A stretch of DNA of 64,000 nt from Terriglobia bacterium (GTDB lineage: Bacteria; Acidobacteriota; Terriglobia; Bryobacterales; Bryobacteraceae), in assembly GCA_010084195.1 (NCBI GenBank), contig RGPS01000007.1:1-64000 (forward strand), read 5' to 3'. A program made the position numbers and the translations under genes. Shown here in pieces: positions 10,701 through 20,677 of this stretch. Positions within the stretch are counted from its first letter, which is position 1; each line of letters begins with the position of its first letter. The notes beneath the pieces were generated by a model. That model saw nothing but the letters and a program-made list of their open reading frames with translations. It made no database searches and was not told where the DNA came from.

Positions 10701-11104
10701 GAGGCGACGTCGCTACGCTCCGTCTTGAGCACACCGGCGTCGGACGAGACTTCCACGGTCTGGCTGACCGCACCGAGTTCGAGCGCGATATTGACGCGAA
10801 TTTCGGTATCCACTGACACGAGGACGTTGTCCTGCACGGAGGCCTTGAAGCCTTCCGACTCGACGCGGATGCGGTACTTCCCGGCGATGAGAAACCGCTG
10901 GGAGTAGTTCCCGGATTCATTGCTGGTGGTGTTTTGGGTTACATCGCGGCCGGTGTCCGTGATGGTAATTTTCGCGTTTGCGACGGCGGCGCCTGTAGCG
11001 TCGGTCACAGTTCCAACGATGGTGCCGTATACCGCCTGCGCCCACATGGACGTAGCTGATAAGACCATCGAGCACAGTAACAGAATCAACTTCCTGGTTG
11101 ACAT
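7703..11104 (-). CDS. Oar-like TonB-dependent receptor with N-terminal carboxypeptidase-regulatory-like domain
   Basis: Signal peptide MSTRKLILLLCSMVLSATSMWAQ, GTIVGTVTDATGAAVANAKITI (CarboxypepD_reg-like), TonB plug and outer-membrane barrel, C-terminal aromatic residue (LRYSF). Start moved to 11104 from the ORF-track start at 11185. Confidence 0.93.
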   Translation of the reverse strand: MSTRKLILLLCSMVLSATSMWAQAVYGTIVGTVTDATGAAVANAKITITDTGRDVTQNTTSNESGNYSQRFLIAGKYRIRVESEGFKASVQDNVLVSVDTEIRVNIALELGAVSQTVEVSSDAGVLKTERSDVASTYTERTVTELPVLNRRFTNFQLMTPGVVAFPTSVTAASAENPQGSYRMLVNGQSFAGTSHLLDGTDNHDAVLGWIVINPTLESVTEAKITTANYDAEFGVASAGVVSAQTKSGTNQAHGSAFEFLRNDHMIARNPFTQSKVIPNSGGRLIPLTQWNQFGGSFGAAAIKNKLFYFGDYQGTRRNTGGAALLRVPSAAERAGDMSATGINIFDPATGATPALRQQFPGNIIPPSRLASGTQNLLKLIPAANSAAILDQPNFASSGGVRFNDHAFNVRGDYYLSDKIHTFGRYSMQDFKMVAPGSFGLVAGGPGLDASGSTSAYAGTSNSRNHSIAAGFDYNVRPNLLTDFRFGYVRYHVFGQPNGIGTSPAKDAGIPGVNLDANFTSGMPAFFINGYGNNLFKFGYALGVNGCNCPLIQDEKQFQFVNNWTKISGNHTIKFGTDLRRALNLRVPSDRHRSGELNFDAARTQGPTGGGSGLASFLMGDVSRFERYVSNSLDASEAQNRYFLFAQDQWHVNSKLTLNYGLRWENYRPQTINKAGNGGFVSLSTGEVSIAGQGGTGLDMNVKTNNKLFAPRLGIAYQLNSKTVIRAGYGRGFNLGVFGSIFGHNVTQNLPILGIQSLQPANAFDSVFNLTAGPQPLDPASILAAQRKGPNGKNILPNGVTAFVISNPIRFPTVDAWNFTIQRQISGTSSVDIAYVGTKGTHVFAGTGGDYDPNQADINGFGTLTTNQRKPFFNLFGWSQNLRYYGSDASNNYHSMQLRYNKRFSSGMNVMSHYTWSKNIDYDSTYYPRDAKLARGVSNNNRRHVFFLASLYEIPVGKGHRFLGNASKIVDALVGGWQTNGSWSWMAGQPFTPSYRDCNADRDTGWCRPDSVGSFEIDNPSQFGWFKTTSAPLTANGQVDGPWQRPQRGKFGTIGRNAIYGPSFGQLDMSFFKAFKLTEKQTIQFRAEAFNFTNHTNLANPNACVDCPGQAGRIFGTFAGYIPRQWQMALRYSF

Positions 11105-11424
11105 GGACTTTCCCCCTTGTAAAGCGAACAAAAAGACTTGAAAGGGCAGGCGGAAAATAATACGAAACCTAGAGTCCTCACCCACCCTCTATCAGGGTTA
11201 GTTTATTAGTACTGTGCGTGATAAGTCAAACGAAATCGATCCGGTGAGAACGGGGCTTCGCACCGTCTGCGCCCCAGGTAGAGGAAGCGGGGGGCGGACT
11301 GTAACTTGTTCGTCAGGTTCCAGGGACTGTGCGGTTAGTCACACGATGGTCTTTCAACCGTCATCAGGTCTTCACACCCCAAGGGTAGAGTAGTGACCTG
11401 ATTGGTATCGAAAATGGAGACTTT

Positions 11425-14091
11425 ATGAAGCGACCTCAGGTTTTTGTACAGCTTGGATTGGTGAGTATTCTGGTGTGTGCACCTGCCGCCGTGGCGGGAG
11501 TTTCGTTCCTGGGTGTCGCCGCCGGAGACGCCACGAGCTCAAGTGCGGTGCTCTGGACGCGGGCAGTAGACGCGGCAAATCCCGCCAGTGCTCTTTTGAA
11601 GCTGGATATCACGACGGACTCCACCTTCGCCGCGGGCGTGACACGTATCCTGGCCTGCACGACGGATTCGACCAAAGATTACACCTGCAAGGTGGATGTG
11701 GGGGGCCTAACCTCGGGTACCATTTATTACTACCGCTTCGTGGGGCCCGGCGGCGAAGTGAGCAACATCGGTCGCGTCAAGACCGCTCCGGCACCCGGCA
11801 CTGCCGCACTGGTTCATTTTGGCTTTAGTGGCGACAATGACGGGCTGGTGAGACCCTATGCGCTGGCCACCCAACTTCCCACGCAGAACCTGGACTTCTT
11901 CATGAATCTGGGCGACGTGATCTATGAGAACGCCAGCAACCTGACCGCCAGCGGTCCACACAACGGTGCACCGTGGCTAGACTCACCGTCGGTCACCCTT
12001 TCCGGGTCGGCGGCGAATCTGAATGGCGTTCCAACTTCCACTGGGTTCGCGACAGCAGCCCAGCTGAAAGCCGATTACGAGAAGAAGTATCGCGAGAACT
12101 TCCTGCCCGTCAATGCTGCGGGCCAGAATAGCCTTCAGGTTCTGTATGCCGCACAGGGGAATTACACAACCTGGGATAACCACGAATTGGGCAACCGCCA
12201 GTACATTAATGGTGGCGCTCCGGCCGGCGGATCAGTCGGGGGCACCAACGGAACCGATATGCCGACTGGCCGCGGGGTGGACGCGCGAACAAACGGCGCG
12301 GGGAATCCCGGAAACATCAATGACGCGAACAATTCCGTGAGCGACTACATGAATCGATCCGTTGGATTCCAGACGCTGCGTGATGTGTTCACGTCGTACC
12401 AGCCGATGGCGGACCGGGGGACCGTGAATAACCGGGCAGACCCAAGGTCGCACGGGTCGAAAAAGCTGTATTTTGCTCAGCAGTGGGGAAGGAATGTTCT
12501 CTTCATTAATGCCGACACACGCTCCTATCGGGATCTTCGGATCAAGACCGCAAACGGGGCAGCCGACGATATGACGGCTCCGCGTGCGAACAATCCTGGC
12601 AGAACATACCTGGGCGCGACCCAACTGGCATGGCTGGAGCAGACTTTGCTGGACGCCCAAAAGGCCGGAACGCCCTGGAAGTTTGTGACGATGTCAGATC
12701 CGGTGGACCAGATCGGCCCGCTGGGTGGCGCACTCACGCTAAAGGATCTGCCCAGCTTCGGCCCCGGCAGTTCGTATGCCCCGGTCGCAGGGGACAGCGG
12801 CAAGGCATATATCGGCGGATACCGCGCAGAGCGCAATGAACTGCTGAAGTTCCTCGCCGATAACAAGATTACGAATGTGGTGTTTCTGTCTACCGATGAC
12901 CACCAGAACCGGATCAATGAACTGGCCTATTCGCCGACCGACTCGGAAAACCAGGCGAGCTATGTAAAGGTACCCTATGTGTTTTCGATTGTTGCCGGGC
13001 CCCTGGGGGCAACCGGGCCGGATGCGATTACCAATCACACGTTTGCCATGGCCCAGCAACTTGCCAACAGCATTGTAGCTGCACAGCAGGCAACCGGGAT
13101 CGAACCCTTTGGCCTCATGGGCTATCCAGGGCTGCATGACGTTACCCGGGAGGGAGACCCGACCGCCGGAACCAATCCCCAGGCAGCGGATTTTTATAGC
13201 CCCGACACATTCAACTTCGCGGTGCTGGATGTGAGCGCGGATGGCAAGACGCTGACGGTAAGCACGATCGGGATGGATGCGACGGCTCAAAACTCGGGGA
13301 CCGAGTACGTGAACGGGCCACAGGCGCGGAAGATCTTCAGCTTCCAGGTGGACGCGGCCCCGTCGGTTTCGGCGGGAAGTCTGCCACCGGCTATTGTGTC
13401 AGTTACCAATTCGTTCGGCAACAGTCCCGTGATCGCCCCGAATACCTGGGTGTCGATTGTGGGAGACCGGCTGGCTGCCCGGCAGCGGAACTGGGCCTCA
13501 ACCGACTTTGTGAATGGGCGGATGCCAACCTCGCTGGACGGAGTCAGCGTAACGATGAATGGCCAAAGCGCGTACGTGTACTACATCAGCCAGGGCCAGA
13601 TCAATATTCTGACGCCTCCGGGGCTGCTGCCCGGCTCGGTTGAGATTCAGGTGAACAACAACGGCCTGGTGAGCGGGACGTATACGGTGCAGGCACAGCC
13701 AGTGTCGCCTTCACTTTTCCTGTATGACGCGACGCACGTGGCGGCTCGTCATGCGAGCGGCAGTCCGGTTGGCCCCACCACTCTGTTTGCCGGCTCGAGC
13801 ACTCCAGCCGCCCCGGGAGAGACGGTCTCGATATTTGGGAATGGTTTCGGGGCCACCTCAGCGCCTATCGTGAGCGGCGCGGGCGTGCAATCCGGGAGTC
13901 TGCCGGTGTTGCCGGTTGTTACTGTCGGAGGCGTTCAGGCGACAGTGACTTCAGCGACGCTGATATCTCCCGGAACCTATCAGTTCAATGTGGTTGTGCC
14001 TGCCGCAGTTCCTGACGGAGAAATCGCTCTCGCCGCCAGCTACAACGGCGTGCCAACGCAGGCAGGCGTCGTTTTGACCGTCAGGAAATAA
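11425..14091 (+). CDS. PhoD-like alkaline phosphatase with C-terminal TIGR03437-like (Solibacter) domains
   Basis: FLGVAAGDATSSSAVLWTRA and NYTTWDNHELGN, FLSTDDHQNR metallophosphatase motifs; C-terminus NTWVSIVGDRLA..PTSLDGVSVTMNGQSAYVYYISQGQINILTP typical of the Solibacter C-terminal domain. Confidence 0.9.
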   Translation: MKRPQVFVQLGLVSILVCAPAAVAGVSFLGVAAGDATSSSAVLWTRAVDAANPASALLKLDITTDSTFAAGVTRILACTTDSTKDYTCKVDVGGLTSGTIYYYRFVGPGGEVSNIGRVKTAPAPGTAALVHFGFSGDNDGLVRPYALATQLPTQNLDFFMNLGDVIYENASNLTASGPHNGAPWLDSPSVTLSGSAANLNGVPTSTGFATAAQLKADYEKKYRENFLPVNAAGQNSLQVLYAAQGNYTTWDNHELGNRQYINGGAPAGGSVGGTNGTDMPTGRGVDARTNGAGNPGNINDANNSVSDYMNRSVGFQTLRDVFTSYQPMADRGTVNNRADPRSHGSKKLYFAQQWGRNVLFINADTRSYRDLRIKTANGAADDMTAPRANNPGRTYLGATQLAWLEQTLLDAQKAGTPWKFVTMSDPVDQIGPLGGALTLKDLPSFGPGSSYAPVAGDSGKAYIGGYRAERNELLKFLADNKITNVVFLSTDDHQNRINELAYSPTDSENQASYVKVPYVFSIVAGPLGATGPDAITNHTFAMAQQLANSIVAAQQATGIEPFGLMGYPGLHDVTREGDPTAGTNPQAADFYSPDTFNFAVLDVSADGKTLTVSTIGMDATAQNSGTEYVNGPQARKIFSFQVDAAPSVSAGSLPPAIVSVTNSFGNSPVIAPNTWVSIVGDRLAARQRNWASTDFVNGRMPTSLDGVSVTMNGQSAYVYYISQGQINILTPPGLLPGSVEIQVNNNGLVSGTYTVQAQPVSPSLFLYDATHVAARHASGSPVGPTTLFAGSSTPAAPGETVSIFGNGFGATSAPIVSGAGVQSGSLPVLPVVTVGGVQATVTSATLISPGTYQFNVVVPAAVPDGEIALAASYNGVPTQAGVVLTVRK

Positions 14092-14119
14092 CCAGGCACC
14101 AATTTCGGAGGGGTTGTTG

Positions 14120-14151
14120 CAAAACGGGCGGCCTTCGGTCCGCCCGTTTTG
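14120..14151 (+). terminator. Intrinsic terminator
   Basis: CAAAACGGGCGG-CCTTCGGT-CCGCCCGTTTTG followed by TTTTT. Confidence 0.85.
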
Positions 14152-14290
14152 TTTTTCGTCGGCAACCGGCACCAGGTCGTACGCCCGCTCGCGGAGGGTG
14201 ATTCTCGAAATTCCGGTGCCTGGCAACAAAACTCCTGCGTCCGTGCTGTATCCGGCAGAGACCGAAGTGTATTCTGACGAAGCTCCCATC

Positions 14291-15712
14291 TTATGCGATC
14301 AAGGTCGGGACCAGATTGCCTGCAACGTCTGTCAACCGGAAATCGCGGCCCTGAAATTTATAGGTCAGACGCTTGTGGTCGATGCCCAGGCACTTCAAAA
14401 CAGTGGCTTGGATGTCGTGAACGTGAACCGGGTCGGCGACGATGTTGTAGCTGAATTCGTCGGTTTCGCCCATGCTCATTCCCGGTTTAATACCGCCGCC
14501 TGCCATCCACATGCTGAAGCAGCGGGGGTGGTGATCCCGCCCGTAGTTGCCATTCATCAGTTTTCCCTGGCAATATACTGTCCGCCCGAATTCCCCGCCC
14601 CAGATGACCAGCGTGTCGTCGAGCAGGCCGCGTTGCTTCAGGTCCTGCACCAGCGCGGCCGAGGGCTGATCCACGCTCTTGCACTGCAAAGCGAGGTCAC
14701 GCGGGAGATCGTTGTGCTGGTCCCAGCCTCTTTTATAGATCTGGATAAAACGAACCCCCCGTTCGGCGAGGCGACGGGCCTGCAGACAATGCGAGGCGTA
14801 GGTTCCGGGCTTTCTGGCGTCGGGGCCGTACAAGTCGAAGGTACTTTGGGGTTCCTTCGAGAGGTCCATCAGATCCGGCACCGAAGTCTGCATCCGGAAG
14901 GCCATTTCGTACTGGGCGATGCGGGCTTCAATCTCGGGATCGCCGTAGGTTTCGCCGTTGAGGTGGTTCAGCTTGCCGATGCCGTCCAGCATCCGCCGAC
15001 GGGTTTCGCGATCAATCCCCGGAGGGTCTGACAGATAGAGGACCGGGTCTCCCGACGCGCGGAAGTTCACACCCTGATACTTTGACGGCAGGAAGCCGTT
15101 GCCCCACAGCCGGGAAAACAAAGGCTGGTCGGTGTTCACAGAACTGGATTGCGCAATCAGCACCACGAAGCCGGGCAGGTTCTGATTCTCGCTACCCAGA
15201 CCATAGCTGATCCACGAGCCAAAACTGGGCCGACCAGGCTGCTGGCTACCCGTCTGGATAAATGTGATGGCCGGGTCGTGGTTGATCGCTTCCGTGTTTA
15301 CCGTTTTGATGATCGCGATGTCATCGACAACTTTTGCCGTATGGGGAAGCAGTTCACTCAGCCAGGCACCGGACTTCCCATGCTGCTTGAAGTTGAAGAT
15401 CGACTTCGTAACCGGAAAAGTACTCTGGCCGGACGTCATTCCGGTGATGCGCTGGCCGTTCCTTACCGAACTGGGGAGTTCAATGCCGTGGGACTTGTTC
15501 AGGCCGGGCTTGTAGTCAAACAGATCGAGCTGAGACGGGCCACCGGACTGGTGCAGATAAATGACCCGTTTGGCTTTGGCTGCAAAGTGGGGTAGCCCGG
15601 CGAGGCCGCCGTTCTCCGCCTGGAGCATCGAAGCCAGGGCCGGGATGCCGATACCTGCGGCGGCTTTGCCGAAGAAATGGCGTCGTGTGGAAGTGAGGGG
15701 ATCGAAGATCAT
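14291..15712 (-). CDS. DUF1501 domain-containing protein (sulfatase-like, Tat-type N-terminus)
   Basis: [80 protein letters not shown]. Confidence 0.93.
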   Translation of the reverse strand: MIFDPLTSTRRHFFGKAAAGIGIPALASMLQAENGGLAGLPHFAAKAKRVIYLHQSGGPSQLDLFDYKPGLNKSHGIELPSSVRNGQRITGMTSGQSTFPVTKSIFNFKQHGKSGAWLSELLPHTAKVVDDIAIIKTVNTEAINHDPAITFIQTGSQQPGRPSFGSWISYGLGSENQNLPGFVVLIAQSSSVNTDQPLFSRLWGNGFLPSKYQGVNFRASGDPVLYLSDPPGIDRETRRRMLDGIGKLNHLNGETYGDPEIEARIAQYEMAFRMQTSVPDLMDLSKEPQSTFDLYGPDARKPGTYASHCLQARRLAERGVRFIQIYKRGWDQHNDLPRDLALQCKSVDQPSAALVQDLKQRGLLDDTLVIWGGEFGRTVYCQGKLMNGNYGRDHHPRCFSMWMAGGGIKPGMSMGETDEFSYNIVADPVHVHDIQATVLKCLGIDHKRLTYKFQGRDFRLTDVAGNLVPTLIA

Positions 15713-15727
15713 GGCGCTGTTTCCTGG

Positions 15728-18700
15728 CTATTGTTTCGTGATGGTTTCGTCGAGATTCAGGATCATACTCGCCACAGTGGTCCATGCGGCCAGTTCCTGA
15801 TTGCTGATCTTCGCCTGCGCCACTCGCGGATCAAGGGCGGTGTCGCCATTCTTCAGCAGTGCGGCAGCTTTATCTTCATGGCGCTTGTAGTCCAGCAGTT
15901 GCGCCTCCAGCGTTTCTTTGAGGATGGCGATTTCCTTCGCGGAAGGATGCCGCGCCGTGGCCAGACGGAAACCGAGGTCGAGGCGGGTCGCACTGGTCTT
16001 GCCGCCATCCAGAACCATCCGGGTCGCCAGCCAGCGGGCCGCTTCCACGTAGGTCGTGTCATTCAGCAGCACCAGAGCCTGGAGCGGCGTGTTGGTCAGG
16101 GTTCGCCGGGCAGCGCACTTTTCACGATCCGGCGCGTCGAAGGTCGTCATCTCCGGTGGCGGTGCGGTGCGCTTCCAGAAGGTATAGAGCGAGCGGCGAC
16201 GAAGTTCGTCACCTTTCCCCTGCACATAGGCTTGCGAACTGAACCCGTCGCCAAATGCGATCTCTTCCCAAACCCCGGCAGGTTGATAGGGGCTCACCGG
16301 GGCACCACCCTGCTGCTCTTTCAGCAGCCCAGACAGGTAGAGTTCGCCGTCGCGAATCATCTCGGCCGGCAGGCGGAAGCGAGGTCCGCGGGCTGCGAGG
16401 CGATTTTCGGGGTCCTTTTCAAGGAGTTCCGGTGTTACCCTCGACGCCTGGCGATAGGCCGCCGACGTGACCAAAAGCTTCTGCATCCCCTTCACGTCCC
16501 ACCCTGTGCGAACGAATTCGGTAGCCAGCCAGTCCAGAAGTTCCTGATTCACAGGAGGCTCGCCCTGGGACCCAAAGTTCTCCGTGGTTTTCACCAGACC
16601 GGTGCCAAAGTAGTTCTGCCAAAAGCGATTCACTGCCACCCGCGATGTCAGCGGATGGTTGGGATCCACGAACCACTTCGCCAAACCGAGTCGGTTCGCC
16701 GGGAGATCCTTCGCCATGGGAGGTAGCACGGTCGGGGTTCCTGCGGTCACCTTGTCGGTCTGGTTGCGATAGTCTCCACGGGCAAGAATGAAGGACTCCC
16801 GGGGCTTGTCTGTCAGTTCGGACATCACCATGGTGGTGGGGATGGCGGCCGTCAGGGCCTTCTCCTCGGCACGCAACGTCTTCAGTTCGGCCCACGCTTT
16901 CTTGTCGGTGTCGGCAGCGCTGTTGACCAGGTAGTAGTCGCGGATCCAGTCTTTCTGATCTTTCGCGCGCTTGGCAGCGGGGATATTCAGGATGGCCCGG
17001 AGAGACTCCTGCGAGTTGAGATGGGTGATCTCGACAGCGCTGAGTTCACGGTTATAAAGCCGAAGGTCGTCCACTTTGCCCTTGAACGCCACAAACTCGA
17101 GCGGGGCGCCGGTAGTAGTGGAAGCGGTTAGAGTGTCGCGGGTCATTTCGGTCCGAACAGCGGTGCCATTCACAATCACCCGCAGGCCCGCAGCCTTGCC
17201 GGAACCGTCATAGCTCAGCACGAAATGGTTCATGTTGGCGGGCCAGGGCAGGCGGTCAGCGGTGCGGAGTTCGATAGCACTGCCTTCAGCAGATGCAAAT
17301 TTCAGGTACAGGCGCGGCACCCTCTGCTGGATGCCCGCAAGCTCGAAGTCATCCAGCCAAACGCTGATGCCCTTCCCGCCCTCAGTCTGCTGGAAGACCG
17401 GGACCTTTTGCTTGGCGTTGACCTTCAGCCAGAAGGCAGCGGAGAAAGGCTTGTCGCGATCAAAAATTGCGGCGTGCCCCAGAACAGCGTGGGCTTCCCC
17501 GTCGAAGTCGGCACCGCGGTCTACTGCGCCGTTGGAGAATGTCAGGTCACCGAGAACAGTTCGACCATATTGATAGCCGCCGGACGAATCCGCGAGAGTC
17601 CCATCGAACTCGTAGTGACCAACCAGACCATTGCGGGCAATCGACTTCATGAGGGCAACCTGCGACTGTTCCCACTTGTCCTGTTTTGCACTGACATCGG
17701 CTTCGGGCAGGGCCGCTTCGTGGGCCTTGATGGCGGCTTTCAGTTCATCCTGACGCGCTTTTTGCACAGGAGTGGGGAGTTGCAGGTAAGGCTCAGCGTT
17801 ACCGACGCGGCCATCCAGACCCTTCTCCGCAACATTATTGAAGAACGCAAAAAACCGGTAGAAATCGCGCTGCGGAATCGGATCGTACTTGTGATCGTGG
17901 CAGCGGGCACAGCCCACCGAAAGCCCGAGCCAGGTCATGGAGGTTGCTTCCAGACGATCAACGACATATTCCACCTGATATTCCTCAGGAATCGCGCCGC
18001 CCTCGAAGTTAATCATGTGGTTGCGGTTAAAGCCACTGGCGAGCTTCTGTTCGGTCGTCGCGTTCGGCAGCAGATCGCCGGCCAGTTGCTCCACTGTGAA
18101 CTGGTCGTACGGCATGTTGCGATTGAAGGCGGAGATGACCCAATCGCGCCAGTGCCAGGCTTCGCGATGGGAATCGATGTGATAGCCGTGCGTATCGGCG
18201 TAGCGGGCAAGATCCAGCCATTGGGCCGCCATCCGCTCCCCGTAGCGAGGCGACGCCAGAAGCGCGTCAATCCGCTTCTCGTAAGCGTTGGTGGATTTGT
18301 CGGCGAGGAAGGTATCAATCTCAGTCGGTGTGGGTGGCAACCCGGTCAGATCATAGGTAACCCGGCGCAGCAACGTCGCGCGATCGGCCTCGGGAGAGGG
18401 CTTCAGCTTTTCTTTTTCGAGGCGGGCCAGTATGAAATTATCAACCGGCGTCTTCGCCCAACCGGAAGCGATGGCGGGCGGGTCATGGCGAACGGGAGCG
18501 GTGAAAGCCCAGTGCGACTGCCATTTCGCACCTTCATCGATCCATTTACTGAGCGTTTCCACCTGCTTCGGCGTCAGAGTCTTGCCGGTACTGGCCGGAG
18601 GCATGCGGTTTCCGGAGGCCGGGGCTGCGACACGTTGCAGAATACGACTTTCCTTCGACTTTCCAGGCGTGATAATACCTTTGGCAAGCCCGCCGCCGTC

Positions 18701-18889
18701 CGGGATATCAAGGCGCAGGTTTGCCATGCGTTTGGACGAGTCGGGGCCATGGCAGGTAAAGCAGTTTTCCGAGAGAATCGGCCGGATTTCGCGATCAAAA
18801 TCGACAGCCGCGAAGGTGGGGAGGGCTAAGGCAACGCCCGCGAAGAGAACGATTAAGTTAGGCCGCATCACTTTGTACGTCAGGTTCAT
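15728..18889 (-). CDS. PSD1 family protein: planctomycete-type cytochrome c + DUF1549 + LamG-like + DUF1553
   Basis: [19 protein letters not shown] (CXXCH), [64 protein letters not shown]; start set to [14 protein letters not shown]. Confidence 0.93.
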   Translation of the reverse strand: MNLTYKVMRPNLIVLFAGVALALPTFAAVDFDREIRPILSENCFTCHGPDSSKRMANLRLDIPDGGGLAKGIITPGKSKESRILQRVAAPASGNRMPPASTGKTLTPKQVETLSKWIDEGAKWQSHWAFTAPVRHDPPAIASGWAKTPVDNFILARLEKEKLKPSPEADRATLLRRVTYDLTGLPPTPTEIDTFLADKSTNAYEKRIDALLASPRYGERMAAQWLDLARYADTHGYHIDSHREAWHWRDWVISAFNRNMPYDQFTVEQLAGDLLPNATTEQKLASGFNRNHMINFEGGAIPEEYQVEYVVDRLEATSMTWLGLSVGCARCHDHKYDPIPQRDFYRFFAFFNNVAEKGLDGRVGNAEPYLQLPTPVQKARQDELKAAIKAHEAALPEADVSAKQDKWEQSQVALMKSIARNGLVGHYEFDGTLADSSGGYQYGRTVLGDLTFSNGAVDRGADFDGEAHAVLGHAAIFDRDKPFSAAFWLKVNAKQKVPVFQQTEGGKGISVWLDDFELAGIQQRVPRLYLKFASAEGSAIELRTADRLPWPANMNHFVLSYDGSGKAAGLRVIVNGTAVRTEMTRDTLTASTTTGAPLEFVAFKGKVDDLRLYNRELSAVEITHLNSQESLRAILNIPAAKRAKDQKDWIRDYYLVNSAADTDKKAWAELKTLRAEEKALTAAIPTTMVMSELTDKPRESFILARGDYRNQTDKVTAGTPTVLPPMAKDLPANRLGLAKWFVDPNHPLTSRVAVNRFWQNYFGTGLVKTTENFGSQGEPPVNQELLDWLATEFVRTGWDVKGMQKLLVTSAAYRQASRVTPELLEKDPENRLAARGPRFRLPAEMIRDGELYLSGLLKEQQGGAPVSPYQPAGVWEEIAFGDGFSSQAYVQGKGDELRRRSLYTFWKRTAPPPEMTTFDAPDREKCAARRTLTNTPLQALVLLNDTTYVEAARWLATRMVLDGGKTSATRLDLGFRLATARHPSAKEIAILKETLEAQLLDYKRHEDKAAALLKNGDTALDPRVAQAKISNQELAAWTTVASMILNLDETITKQ

Positions 18890-18997
18890 TGTATGACTTA
18901 CCGGGGGGGAGTGGGAAGGGCGGGTGAAGGCAGGCCACCAGCAAGTATGCAAATCGGGAGTTGCGGTCCACAATTGCGTACATGCGGCCGGAGGAAG

Positions 18998-19141
18998 TCT
19001 GATTATCTGGCCCTGGAGAATCCAGGGGTCTATTTTTCGGATCACCGGGACGATTTGGTGATTCTGGACGAAGTGCAGAGCGCGCCCGAGTTATTCCAGC
19101 GGCTGCGGGGTGTCATCGATCAGGGCCGTCGGGACGGCAAG
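18998..19141 (+). pseudogene. Relic of AAA_14/DUF4143-type ATPase (Walker B region only)
   Basis: SDYLALENPGVYFSDHRDDLVILDEVQSAPELFQRLRGVIDQGRRDGK strongly resembles the Walker-B/LDEVQ segment of AAA_14 ATPases; no Walker A or C-terminal domain in frame. Confidence 0.65.
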
Positions 19142-19244
19142 GCGAGGACCGATACAGGCTCGATGAACTCACAGAGGCAGTGAATCTGCGACAACTGGCA
19201 CGGGAACTGGAGGCCCTGACATCTTGCTGAAACGCCGGGCTACT

Positions 19245-20339
19245 ATGCTCGAAGTAATGCGAAACCTTCTCGTGGTTACTGTCTGCTGCTGCCTGCCCGC
19301 CCTGGCTCAGGAGGGGCTGCGAATGAATCAGATTCAGTTCGTCGGGACCCACAACAGCTATCATGCGGGGTTGGCACCAGGCGAGATGGCGATTCTGAGT
19401 AAGCAGAATCCTGCAGCGGCAGAATCACTGGCCTACCGGCACCAACCGATTGCCGCACAACTGGACGCCGGGGCACGGCAACTGGAGCTCGACATCTATG
19501 GCGATGCGCAGGGCAGCCTGTTTGCAGACCCTCTGTTTTTACGGCTGGCCGCGAAGGAAGGCACTGCGACACCGATGACGACGGGGTGGGCGGAGGCGAT
19601 GAAGAAGCCCGGGCTCAAGGTTCTGCACGTGAGTGACGTGGACATACGGAGCCATTGCTGGACCCTGGTTTCCTGCCTGCAGATGGTGAAAGCCTGGTCG
19701 AAAGCGCATCCTGGCCACCTGCCGATTTACATCCAGCTGGAGAACAAGGACGGGAAGCCCAGAGACGGTTTTGTCACTCCGGAAACAATTACGAAGGCCA
19801 CTATGGACACCATGGATGCCGAAATTCGGTCGGTGTTCGCGCCTGACGAGGTGGTGACGCCCGATGTGGTGCGGGGCAAGCAAGCCACGCTGGAGGCGGC
19901 AGTCCTGCAAGAGGGGTGGCCGTTACTCGACAGCGCTCGCGGGAAAGTGGTTTTCGTGCTGGACCAGGAACGCATCACGCCCTTGTATACCGACGGCCAC
20001 CCCTCGCTCCGGGGGCGAATGGCGTTCACGGCAGGGGTGCCCGGCACGCCCGATGCTGCGTTCGTGAAGAAGAATAACCCCTTAGACAAGGATATTGAGG
20101 AACTGGTCCGGAAGGGGTATCTGGTCCGAACGATGACCGACGGCGGCGCGAAGGCGGTCAAAGCCGGAGAGACCACGCGACGGGACCGGGCGATCCAAAG
20201 CGGAGCCCAAATTTTGAGCACGGATTACCCGTACGACTGGAAGGCGGAGGGGGCAGGCTACAGCGTGGCGATTCGAGGAACGGTGCGATGCAATCCCGTT
20301 AACGGACCGAAGAGTTGTGTGGTGAAGGGCCCCTATTAG
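19245..20339 (+). CDS. Ca2+-dependent phosphoinositide-specific phospholipase C-like secreted protein
   Basis: Signal peptide LLVVTVCCCLPALAQ; MNQIQFVGTHNSYHAGL (catalytic His region); QLDAGARQLELDIYGD; LKVLHVSDVDIRSHCWTL. Confidence 0.8.
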   Translation: MLEVMRNLLVVTVCCCLPALAQEGLRMNQIQFVGTHNSYHAGLAPGEMAILSKQNPAAAESLAYRHQPIAAQLDAGARQLELDIYGDAQGSLFADPLFLRLAAKEGTATPMTTGWAEAMKKPGLKVLHVSDVDIRSHCWTLVSCLQMVKAWSKAHPGHLPIYIQLENKDGKPRDGFVTPETITKATMDTMDAEIRSVFAPDEVVTPDVVRGKQATLEAAVLQEGWPLLDSARGKVVFVLDQERITPLYTDGHPSLRGRMAFTAGVPGTPDAAFVKKNNPLDKDIEELVRKGYLVRTMTDGGAKAVKAGETTRRDRAIQSGAQILSTDYPYDWKAEGAGYSVAIRGTVRCNPVNGPKSCVVKGPY

Positions 20340-20370
20340 CGCCTCACGCGGCGTTACAATTGAAGCCGAG

Positions 20371-20577
20371 ATGGCACTTTTCCAGATGGAGTATTGGAAG
20401 GACGGTCCGTGGTTCCCAGGGCGCCTGCCGCAGATTCCGGGCGTCTTTAGCCAAGGCGCGACGCTACTGGAACTTGAGGAAAATTTGGGCGATGCCTGCC
20501 GGATCATGCTGGAAGAGCAAGGACCGACCCCGTCCGATGGCACCACCGAGATGAAAGAGATCGAAGTTCTGGCGTGA
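20371..20577 (+). CDS. hicB: HicB family antitoxin (short form)
   Basis: FQMEYWKDGPWFPGRLPQIPGVFSQGATLLELEENLGDACRIMLEE resembles the HicB partial-RNaseH-like fold. Confidence 0.65.
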   Translation: MALFQMEYWKDGPWFPGRLPQIPGVFSQGATLLELEENLGDACRIMLEEQGPTPSDGTTEMKEIEVLA

Positions 20578-20667
20578 AGCGCCCCGAGTTTCAGGCTGGA
20601 GGCCGCCGGCGGCGTCCTCCAGCGGTCCAGCGCCGGACACGACGGCTACTTCACTCCAATGCCTCGT
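20574..20667 (+). pseudogene. hicA: hicA toxin remnant, frameshifted and 3'-truncated
   Basis: GTGA overlap with hicB: VKRPEF, then in the +1 frame RLEAAGGVLQRSSAGHDGYFTPMPR, which matches HicA layout (MKR..L..LE..GC.L.R....H..Y..P). Confidence 0.55.
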
Positions 20668-20677
20668 AGTGCTTCCG

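Noticed and set aside
17225-18829. 534-aa + strand ORF opposite the PSD1 gene
   Set aside because: Low-complexity reading of the antisense strand of a clear coding gene in high-GC DNA; no recognisable domain.
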